64,000 bases of DNA from the NCBI GenBank assembly GCA_963377175.1, contig CAUJNA010000513.1:1243338-1307337 (forward strand). The letters run 5' to 3'. Origin of the DNA: Effrenium voratum. Its lineage: Eukaryota > Sar > Dinophyceae > Suessiales > Symbiodiniaceae. Under the pieces are notes generated by a model. That model worked only from the letters and a program-made list of their open reading frames with translations. It made no database searches and was not told the DNA's origin. Positions 55,102 through 64,000 of the stretch are shown piece after piece (the stretch's first letter is position 1; the number at the start of each line of letters is the position of its first letter). A program made the translations under genes and the position numbers.

Positions 55102-58100
55102 GTGGATTTTGCGCATTTGCTGCAGGACTTTGTCCCGGCCACCATGGCAGACCAGACGTTCTTCACTTCGGACTGTTGCATGTTGTGTGATTTTTGCTGC
55201 TTCCCCAACGCCAACAGCGCGACTCTTGCTTCTTTTGGCGTTAGGAGGTTCAGTTGGCTGACATTGGAGGCCTGCAGAGCGCCAAACAGGACGTGCCATC
55301 CGGATCCACGGTTCGTGCTTTCCCCCGGCCCCTTTTTTTGGTCGTAAGAACTGCGACGTGGCAGGAGCTGATGGACATGTTGACCATGCCTACAAGGTCG
55401 ACTCAGCAAATCCCCCATAGTACTGGGGTGTCAGGGTTTTTGAATCCATGGTTAACATTTGGCATGATGGCCAGAGGGCAGACGGGCATTGAATCACCTT
55501 TGTTCTTGGCTCATGGCAGATATGCGGTTCTGCTTGACCGTGCTCCTGTTCGAACTCGCAAGGTGCGCTGTCTTCGGGTCAGCAGTTCAATGCAGAAACA
55601 TTTGTTTGCCACCCCACAGACAGGGTCACCATGTGCAAGTTTCCTAGTTTCTAGAAGTGATGCCTCTGCAAGAGGCATGCCTGTCCCATGTTTATCTTTC
55701 TTTGTTGTCGCAGGGCCTCATGCTTGTCGGCCCACCTGGCTGTGGCAAGACTATGCTCATACAGGCCAGGGCATGCCGTGGTTTCAAGAGGCCTGCCATG
55801 CGAATTGAGGCGGCAGCTCACGAGACGAAGGGACTGCTCAGGCCGAACAAAGGGCGAATCCGAGGTTTCAGTTCATGGGTTTGGGAGTTTCTCAAAATCG
55901 TGCTTCGAGCCCCCCTCCTGGTTGGTGTTTAAAGGGAAACCAACAGCAAGGCCAAGCCATTTCAGGGGGGCGATTCCTCTTTTGAGAAGCACGCGATTCA
56001 TGCTAAGATCATGGGCTAAGCACAAGTTCTCGACGTGTTTGAAAGAGAACCAAAAGGAGATTGAACCAAACAAGTTGTAACAACTGGTCTTCAAACCAGG
56101 TTCCTTTTTTGACCCAAGGCCCAAGGTGGCTGGACATGCGCTCCTCAGGTTCCTCTCTGTCAAGGGGCCCGAGCTTCTTTCCAAGTACATCGGGGAGTCG
56201 GAAGCCGGTGTGCGCAAGGCCGGATTTGTTTTTGCTCGGAGCCACAGGGCCGGGGGGGGGGCGCCAAAGTCCATGAAGGCACCATATATGTTTGACCACC
56301 CCCGGCGTGGGTTTTTTTGTCGTTGGGAGCCCTTGGAAAGGGTTCCTGTTGGTTTCCGTTGAAACCACCCCAAGAGTACCCTCAGAAAAAACAGCCCCAC
56401 ATGGTTCAATGTGTTCGATGTGGGTTTGTCTCATGTGGGAACACAGAAAGGACAGGTTTCCCTTTGAATTCCCCACAAAGCTGCCCCCCAACATGGGCAA
56501 ACACGACACAGCGATATGTTTTGCAGGACGACTTGAGAAGTACTGTACTCTTTGTGCAGGTCTTTGAGCGAGCAGCGGCCGCTGCGCCAGCTGTCATTTT
56601 CTTTGATGAAATCGAAGCGTGGCTCTCAAAAAGTTTCAATCCCTATCTTAGCCTTGCGCATTGCAGGTTTCTTTTAGTGCGATCAGAGGCGTGCGCAGCA
56701 TTCTTTACCCCGTTCACCAGAACTTCTTGAAGATTCAGCACACGTTTGTTGCCTCGGAATCAAGCCTTGCTGCTCTGAGGCATTGACACCCAAACGTGGA
56801 GGCCGGATTCAGACTGCGAGCCACAAAGCATCTCCTGCCGACTTGTGTGCACTTGCGCAAAAGTCGCTCATTCAAGATCGGATAAGTGCAGGTGATTAGG
56901 GAACAGGCGCGGCCGCCCTTTTCAGTCATGGTTCTGGGTACACAGCATCACCAGGTTTTGAGTCTGACTCACTTTGCTTTTGCCCGTCATGAGATTTTGT
57001 TGGTTGGTTTAGAGGCAACTCAATTGGAACGAACCATTTTGGGGTCCCGGTCCAAATCCCTATTTTGGCATACACGCGGCTCTATGTGCTTCTCATTTTT
57101 TTTTTTTTAAATCATCGGTGGGCTTCCTTTTGGTGCCAACCAAACAGGGGTCCGACCTCCATTTTGAGCAGCTCCCTTTTGCAACCCACGTCTGGGGTCC
57201 AAATCCTTTTGACATGTGCCTGTTGGTTCTTCAGTCGTTTGTTTGGCCCGCCGATCGCGATCCTTGCGCGCGCTTCTTGCGCCATGGCCGCCATCGCCGC
57301 CCCGCTGCAGAACGACGCGCTGCCGCCGACGGCGGGGGTAGCCGTGGAGCTGGGGGTGCTGCATGAGGGCTACACGCCAGATTCCCGGGTCTCCAAGGGG
57401 GACCCTGGAAGACGTTGGGTCACATCTTTTTGCTTTTTTTCTTTTGCGTGTGTTCGCGGCTGCGACAGGGAACCCGCAAGCAAACCACAACTTTTGGGCA
57501 CCCTGTGTACTTTGTGACACACACCCGTGCTTTTTCTCTTCACTCAAATGATGATGGTGGGAAGTGTTGCATTTCTACTGCAGGTTTTGGCTTGAATGAA
57601 TGACCAAGGACCAGCGTGTGAGCATGGTGCCGGACGTGGCGGACAGCTCATCAAGGATGGCTATGGCATCAACGTGGAGCAATCCGCCGGAGTCCACGCG
57701 GGTTTTGCGGACCAGGCATATGTGCAGAAAGGCTGCAAGGCAGGGTTGGGCAACAGGTGCAGCTAGATGTTGGCCCTCGTTTAGGGGGAAGCTGGTGTTC
57801 ACGCGTTGCGCAGGGGGCTGCGTCGCCCCTGACCTGGATATATCCCCGGCGGTCTGCGGTCCACTTCAGAAGCGCACAAAGCATAATTCCGTTCAACCAA
57901 CATGTTTTGGCTCAAACAAATCATAAGTTGATTCCTTTAGCTTGCAGCTTCCACAAGCACTCTTTTTTTGTTGTTGGTGTTTTGGTTTATATCTTCCACA
58001 AGCGAGGTTCTGGCGCGCGGGGACGTGATCAAGAAGAGCGCGGTGCTCTTCTCCATCGAGCCGCCGGTGGAGGATTTCCCCAGCTGCAGGAGCAAGGTGG

Positions 58101-61100
58101 TCATCAGCTGGGTGGGGCGGCTGCAGGACAAGGGCAAGGACACGGGGGTTGGTCCAAAAACGGGTTGTTGGGTCGTGTTTGTTTGGGGTCAAAGGTACCC
58201 ACTTTTGGGGCTGGTTCACGGGGACACCAAAAGAAAGCCAATCATTTGCGCATACCCAAATAGTCCTTAATTTTGTTTGCCTCCGTTTTGGGCAACCATT
58301 GCTCTGCCTGTCCAAACTCAATAAATCCAACAATCCTGCCAGGTGGTATGGGGGCCGGTTTAAACAGTCGTTCAAACGTGTCTCACTCGGCTCTCTCAAG
58401 TCAATCCCCAATCGCTTGTGCAAAAACAATTTGTTCCGGATCTGTTATGCCAGATTGTGTTTTTGTCTTGATTTTCTCCTTCATGTTGTCCATTCCAGCA
58501 ACACTTTATCCCTAAATGTTTATGCTGCGCTTGCAGTGTTTTTCCTTCTAGTGCTGCGGGGATTGCGGAGGCCGAGGGACCCAAGACCCCATTTTGAAGC
58601 TCCTTTTTGTGGATGCACCAGGCCTCTTTTCTGGCTCATGGGTATCTGTACAAACCACGCAGTGCTGCGGGTCGCCTTCAGGTGAAAAGGAGTACCCTCG
58701 CACCCCTTTTCACCTTGGCTCAAAGGGACCCCCCTTTGGATGGATTCAAAGGCAAAGCCCACACATAGCGGTGATTCAATGGCAAGCCAGAAAGAAGCCA
58801 AGGTCATTTTGAGACACCCACAGGACACCCTATCTCTTTCTATCTATATCTAATATATCTCTATGTATATAATATATATATATATATCTCCAATATTCCT
58901 GTTTTCTCCTATGTTTGATATTCTTAAGGATGGAATCAATGCAAAGGCGACGGAAAGCCGACAGGACATCTGCGAGAAGGCCAAGGGTTTCGGGGTGATG
59001 TTGGTGGACGTGACGGCGGTGCCCCGAATCACCAGCTCCCAGGCCAAGGTGGCCGGGCACCGCGCCGTCATCGAGGCCGCCGGGCGACGGAGTCGGTGGG
59101 GGGGGGCCGGGGGTGAGGCGGAGGGACGGCGAAAGCGAAAAGGAGGGGGACTTGTTTTCTGGGGTCCCTGTAGGGTTTGGAAATTTCGGAGGGGTATTTT
59201 TTTGTATCCGGTTCTTTTTTGGGATTTCTTTTTCGCTTTTGGCTTCTTGGCTTCTTGACTTTTTGGCTTCTTGGCCTTTTGGCTTCTCGGCTTCTTGGCT
59301 TTTCGGCTTCTTGTTGGTTTATGCGGCTTTTGGTGGCTCTTTGGCTTTGCCTTTTCGCATCCTCTGCTTATGTGCCCTTTTTGGGTTTGGCTTTGAAGGG
59401 AATCCAAGTGGCAAACCACATGTTTGTTGGGGAGGGGGTCTCCTTATCTTGACATATACCCAAACAGGTTGGTTGCATCCTCAAAGCTACTGTCATTAGA
59501 AGCGAAACCATCCTCAAAATTACTCTACTTGGGTTTTGGCGGGCTTGGACGTTCTTCGCCACATGTTTGGACAGGACCCTGGCCCCCTCAGAGAAAAAAG
59601 GCTGTTGTCTAAGCCAGGGCTTCATTTTTTTTTTATTACCCCAAGGTAGGCTTAAACCCCAAGAGGAAACTGGCACCTGGTCTGCTTGGGGGTTCTCAAA
59701 ACGTTTTGGAGCCCATGGATTATGGAATCCTCAATGGGGTAGGTACAAGGGGGCGGATAGTTGACAGGGGTTCCTTAGGGTTCTACAGCGTTCCTTATAG
59801 GCCGCCCTTAAACCACCGCCTCAGGCGCTAGAAATGATTCAAATCCTTCCTGAGGGTTCCCTACTACCCCCCATTTCCGGACTCCAGAAATGCTTCATTT
59901 TTTTTCCCTCAGGTGAACCCGGAGATGGAGAACTACGACGTGGTGCTGGTGATGGGCGCCAACGACGCGGTGAACTCTGCGGCCCAGGAGCGGCCGCAAA
60001 GCAAAGCAAAAAGCGCGCCACAAAACGAGCAAAGGCCGGCGGTTCCTTAAGGGATACCTTAAGACCAACCAAAGGAAACCCCCACATGCCAGCAGCTTTG
60101 GAGGGTGCGAAGCCTTGTACATGAGGGTTTTGTTGGGCTTCAAACAGCCCCGTTTAAGGCCATAGAGGTGGTTCTACTGCCAAAGGAGGCTGTACGGCAG
60201 GAAAAACTAAAGGGACGCACACCCCGAGGCCGTTCATGGTTTGGTTCCTACCATGGTTCCATGGGACTTGAATAGAGGACTCGAAGTCACTGTCGGGGTC
60301 CAACTCAAATTTCACAAGCTGTAGCCAGAATGCCAAAGTTGAAGGAGCCCCGAATAAGGCCATGTAGATGATGATGGTTCTACCTGGTCTCATGAAGATT
60401 CTTGTGAGGCCCACAATGGTTGGTAGTTCAAGGGCCAAAAGGAAACCATGCCCGTGGTCCGAATAGTCCGTGGTCCATTTGGGAGGGAGACTGGGAGACT
60501 GGGAGAACCCCTCCCACTTTTCCCATGTCCTTAGGGCAACAAGCAACTTTGCTGCAAAGGGCTCCGATTCCTGTTCGAAGACACAGAGGGCACCATTGTA
60601 AGTTTGGCCACGGGATATATATATATATATATACACAGCATATATATATATATATATAGACACAGCATATACATATATATATATATATATATATACAAAG
60701 CATCTCTCTCTTTCTCTCTCTCTCTCTATATATATATACAAAGCATCTCTCTCTTTCTCTCTCTATATATATATACAAAGCATATATATATATATACATA
60801 CACATATTATACATCTATTTTTGGTATAGATGCATTTTTTTGACCCCGGAACCGAAGATCTTGTCCCAAACTTTGGGTCCGAGGAGCTGGAGGGCTGCGC
60901 CATCTGCATGCCGTCGAGGTGCGAGCCAAGGTGATCTGCAAGCGCTCCATGGGAGGCGTTTCGCGGACCTGGACCCCGTCTTCTACAAGAGCAACTTGGC
61001 TGTGGCTCAAAATTCAACAGGAGGGGTTACGCAGGTTTTGATCCTTGTTTCCACTTACCAGGGTTCCATTTTGGTACCGGTTTTTTGAGCCACAGCCACT

Positions 61101-63769
61101 TGGCCCTGGCTCCCGTCTTCAGCCTTTGCAGGGAAGCCATGTTCAGAAATAGAGCAGCTTGGGTACCGTTTTTAGCCAAGGTTGACAGGGAAGCCATGGT
61201 CAGGGGTAGAGCAACTTGGGTATGGCTTGTGTTCTTTGGGATGTGCTACCAGTTTGGTATGTGGGTGCGGTTCGCGGTTCCGTTTTGGGCGGGAGCTTTG
61301 AAGGGAAGCCGGAAGGACACCAACGTTTGGAGGTTCCCCCATTTTGAGACAAATGATCGGTTTTCAGGGTTGGTTGAAAAGGAAGCCAGAAGGAGAACCA
61401 TATTCGGGGTCGCTCCAGAGCAACTTGGGATTTCGGGTTTTCCTTCGGGTGTCCCTTTAATCCCTTCGGGGGAAAAAGGGCGGCCTCACAAAGCTCATTT
61501 GAAAAGGGTCTCTGGACCTACCCTTTGGCCTTTCGCCTTGTGGTCCGTTGGGCTCTGAACACTGGCGACAAAATTCCCCGCACGCTGGTCAAAGCATTCG
61601 CTGGCCCACAGAAAGGGCATGGTGCGATCTGCTGCGGGTAACCTCGAAGAACCTTTTTGACATGATTGTTTCCCCTTGCTTAACTGTTTGCAGGGTGTCT
61701 AAGAGCGGACAAGGCAACAACGAGATGCTGCTGGGAGATGGCAAGAAGACGCTTGGTTGCTCTTTGGTACGCCTGAACTAAGCTTTGAACCTCCTGCAAA
61801 AGGACGAGTTTTTCTTCCACTAGCAACAAGCTTCACTGCTTGCAGGGCTTGCAGGAAGTGCACGTTTCTTGCTCAGCGTGGCTCTGTCAAGGTATGCCGA
61901 GGGATTTCTAAAATGGATGCTCGCTTTGCGGCCTTAGGCGGTCAAATGTTCAGCCTACTCTCTGTCCTGCCCAACGCGAATGGCCCTGATTTGTTTGGCG
62001 CCTGCAGCCAAGTAGCAATGCACAGCAACTCTGTGTGTTCGACTCTGCGCAAAAGCCTTGGCAGGGGGTCTGCGCTTAGATCGCCCATTTCGAACGACCA
62101 TCGGCAAAGTGGATAGGTAATCCTGAGGCAAGGGCTTCCCACTCCGAGCTTGGCCGTGTGGGTAGCGGTCATCGTTGGAACGGATGTCACGGATATTACC
62201 CGTGACACTAGGCGACAAGCAACAAACGACTTCATAGCTGCAATCCTGAATCAAAGTAAAGGCGTCCCCGCCCAGCAGGATCAAGTTGCGTTCTGTTTTG
62301 GGCATCCATATATTTGGCCAGGCCAGGAATGTAGAACAGTGTCACGCTGTCTCAGCAGCGACGCATAAGCGTACATAATGCAAGTGTCTTGTTCTCGCAG
62401 GGAAATTGTTGCCCCCCTACTTGCGTTCCCACAGATTGAATTTAAATGAGGTTTGGTCAAAGCAGCCAGCTGTTGGAACAACGTATTTTGAGCATGGCTC
62501 CAGGCAAGTGAACGAGTGAAATGCGTGAGTAATGCCGTGTTTGCCTGGCTGTGCAAAATAATGGAAAGGGATGGCGACAGACAACATGCTCCTCATCATG
62601 GTGACGGGTCCCGACACTGGTAGCATATAAACCTTGTGTTTTTTTCGCATCCGAAAGGAACCCACTAAGGCACCACCTCACCAATGGTTGGTAGACATGA
62701 ATCCCTACCTTTTTTGATGTCCATCCGTTGGTCCATTTCCAGCGTGTGTGTGTGTGAACGAACCCATTGAAGGATGAATGCGTCGCCAACGACCAAGGAC
62801 GGCCGATGGTTTGGTGCAGAAGGTCCGGGAGTGCCTGGACCAGGTCTGAGACGAGATGGCTCGACGGCAGGGGACGCCGCAGAAACTGCAGGGAACCCCG
62901 TGCCACGTTCGCGCCAACGACAATTCGTCGATGAGAGGCGTTGGATTGATTTTGTATGTGCGGAAATCCTGCCAGGATACGGCAGGCTCAATGATGGCCT
63001 CGTGTTGATTTTGGGGGCCCTGAGATCAAATGGGCTTCCCATTTTGGCCCAGACCACAGGCCTGTCTGGCATTAAAACAATGTGCGGGTCGTCCCATGTT
63101 CGGGTCGTCCCATGTTCCAGAGGGCTTATGATGCTGTGCCCCTCAGACTGTCTGTGAGAGACCCACTGCCCCACTGATGGTCCAGCTGACTCCACGGGCG
63201 TCACGGACCGCGTGGTCAACCAGATGCTGTGCTACCTGGATGGGGTCCGGGCCTCGCCTTTCTTGAACTGCCGTTTTTGGAAGCAGTTCAATGACTCCTG
63301 CTGCAAGGTTGAGGACAGAGGCCGAGTCTTTGTGGTCAGGCACTTGGTTCACTTGGTTCCACTGCGCGGCCTTTTTTTCCAACTCCACTTGGTTGTGAAT
63401 TTTAATAGGGACCCAGCTCAAAAGTGGTTGGTGGGCATGATGCCCGCACGTAATGTCCACCCTTTGTGGTCCAACCGAAGATTCACAGCCACTTCAGGTT
63501 GCTGCAACTGGGAGACCGGACATGGTTGATCCTGCCCTGATGCGTCCCGGCCGCTTTGACAAGATCTGCTACTGTGGCAAGGGGCCCAGGCAAGAGACGG
63601 ATCTGGGGGGAGGTGCATGTCGGGAGAAATAGCTGCGCTGGTGTTAAGAAGGCTTGCTGAGCAGAATTTCAGAATGGAAAAGGCATGTCTTCACTGGCCG
63701 TGCCATGCGAGGCCTTCCTTCCGAGGCGGAGAAGCTTGACATTTGTCAAGTACTGGCAAGGCGCGAAGC
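55102..63769 (+). CDS. PEX1: PEX1, second ATPase domain (D2) exons, continuing past the window
   Basis: About 55102-55160 reads [17 protein letters not shown] and about 55249-55300 reads [15 protein letters not shown], the PEX1 linker and D2 start. Then, with exact junctions from 55396 on: 55366-55396 ([11 protein letters not shown]), 55520-55562 ([14 protein letters not shown]), 55714-55764 (Walker A GPPGCGKT), 55810-55841, 56149-56218 ([20 protein letters not shown]), 56560-56618 (Walker [10 protein letters not shown]), 63186-63244 ([18 protein letters not shown]), the 27-nt exon 63308-63334 (VEDRGRVFV), 63498-63576 ([20 protein letters not shown]) and 63712 onward ([19 protein letters not shown]). 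[13 protein letters not shown] and GVTDRVVNQ are close to human PEX1 D2. All frames are intact. Introns use both GC and GT donors. A small exon expected between EIEA and STGVTD, about seven codons (APRRG-like), was not found. Confidence 0.9.
55886..55995. mobile_element. Foldback element, family C (in PEX1)
   Basis: Begins GTTTCTCAAAATCG and ends CTTTTGAGAAGCACG, inverted. The core GTTTAAAGGGAAACCAAC is typical of the family. It lies inside intron 55842-56148. Confidence 0.7.
58845..58890. repeat. (TA)n-rich microsatellite
   Basis: TATCTA/TATATA tract just upstream of a transhydrogenase exon. Confidence 0.9.
60615..60830. repeat. Microsatellite cluster (TA, CTCT, TACAAAGCATC)
   Basis: Four TA tracts alternate with ACACAGCATA and ACAAAGCATCTCTCTC blocks, so a composite unit of about 50 bp has itself been duplicated. 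Confidence 0.95.
60994..61104. mobile_element. Foldback element, family B, with target-site duplication
   Basis: Left end CTGTGGCTCAAAA and right end TTTTGAGCCACAG are perfect inverted repeats. Flanks are ACTTGG on both sides (61 kb: GCAACTTGG|CTGTGG ... CCACAGCC|ACTTGG), a 6-bp direct repeat. The interior is the reverse complement of the copies at 39690 and 52692 (GTTACGCAGGTTTTGATCC, CCAGGGTTCCATTTTGG). It interrupts the transhydrogenase relic right after its KSN codons. Confidence 0.8.
61850..62790. other. Unassigned stretch
   Basis: No supported exon between the last two transhydrogenase exons. A family A remnant lies at about 62684-62730 (GGTTGGTAGACATGAATCCC with GATGTCCATCC). Confidence 0.45.
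63386..63492. mobile_element. Foldback element, family A (fills a PEX1 intron)
   Basis: Outer arms TTGGTTGTGAATTTTAATAG and the complement of GAAGATTCACAGCC pair. Inner head GTGGTTGGTGGGCAT pairs with ATGTCCACCCTTTGTGG. The element makes up most of the 163-bp GT-AG intron 63335-63497. Confidence 0.75.
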
Positions 63770-63782
63770 TGGGCTCAAGGGA

Positions 63783-63857
63783 GTTTCTCAAAATGGAGCC
63801 CTTTTTGGTTTCTATTCAAAGGGAACGAACCACTTTAAGGGACTTTGAGAAGCACCC
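63783..63857. mobile_element. Foldback element, family C (after the last PEX1 exon in the window)
   Basis: Begins GTTTCTCAAAATGG and ends GACTTTGAGAAGC, inverted. The core is ATTCAAAGGGAACGAACCAC. Confidence 0.65.
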
Positions 63858-64000
63858 ACTAGGCTAAAGGCGCTCTGCCGATGCAAGTGTTGCAGAGACA
63901 TCCGGGGGCAAGGCAAGGATCACAGCCAATTTGGTGCTTTTTGCAACACCCGCCCCCATTAAGACCTCCAGCCGAAAACTCACCCCAAAGCCCCTAGAAT

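Larger units (their letters stand above)
57284..62849 (+). pseudogene. NNT: Decayed NAD(P) transhydrogenase (NNT/PntAB) inside a PEX1 intron
   Basis: Seen in order: 57284-57400 ([28 protein letters not shown]); about 57602-57730 ([12 protein letters not shown], then, one base out of frame, [20 protein letters not shown]); 58014-58140 ([34 protein letters not shown]); 58946-59100 ([25 protein letters not shown]); 59913-59990 ([20 protein letters not shown]); about 60885-60992 ([18 protein letters not shown]); 61697-61755 ([10 protein letters not shown]); and about 62805-62849 ([16 protein letters not shown]). These match the NAD-binding start of the alpha part and the NADP-binding end of the beta part. 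Everything between, including all membrane helices, is missing: about 800 bp separates the two halves. Three frameshifts (about 57640, 60913, 60948) each look like one lost G. The working enzyme couples proton flow to NADPH formation in mitochondria. This copy cannot encode it unless the assembly is wrong. Confidence 0.85.

Overview
The window reads as nuclear DNA of a dinoflagellate, most like Symbiodiniaceae. No taxonomic search was run. The reasons are: coding sequence is split into many short exons; most introns I could resolve start with GC rather than GT and have AG|G at both borders; every confidently identified gene is on the + strand; and the introns are full of short foldback elements and microsatellites. 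I see no rRNA, tRNA, CRISPR array or bacterial-type operon. Exon borders below were set by eye, by requiring reading frame and family similarity to continue across each junction.

Layout. 0.2-0.6 kb: last two exons of an STI1/ubiquilin-type chaperone-like protein. 1.2-2.2 kb: a C2orf69 (UPF0565) family protein in two exons. 4.5-7.1 kb: a pair of inverted repeats enclosing minus-strand exon-like coding sequence and large tandem arrays. 7.1-24 kb: gene-poor DNA with repeats and a few isolated exon candidates. 24-30.6 kb: a multi-exon protein of unknown function whose 3' half is well resolved. 32.3-37.8 kb: a methionine sulfoxide reductase A (MsrA)-like gene resolved to 12 exons; its largest intron holds a 0.9-kb microsatellite and the exons of a coiled-coil protein.

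38.2-63.8 kb: one very long gene for the peroxisomal AAA ATPase PEX1. It runs in order from the N-terminal domain (38.2-41.7 kb), through the D1 ATPase (50.6-53.7 kb), to the D2 ATPase (55.1-63.8 kb), and continues past the window. Between its exons sit other same-strand genes: a HAD-fold protein that has lost its nucleophile (43.4-44.1 kb), a membrane-anchored PAN-domain/GH16 glucanase gene (45.8-48.7 kb), and a decayed NAD(P) transhydrogenase (57.3-62.8 kb) with a large internal deletion and three frameshifts that each look like loss of one G.

The most unusual signals are this nesting of whole genes inside introns, and several families of about 80-140 bp foldback elements that occupy introns of otherwise intact genes. 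One copy has a 6-bp target-site duplication. These resemble introners, that is, transposable elements that create introns.
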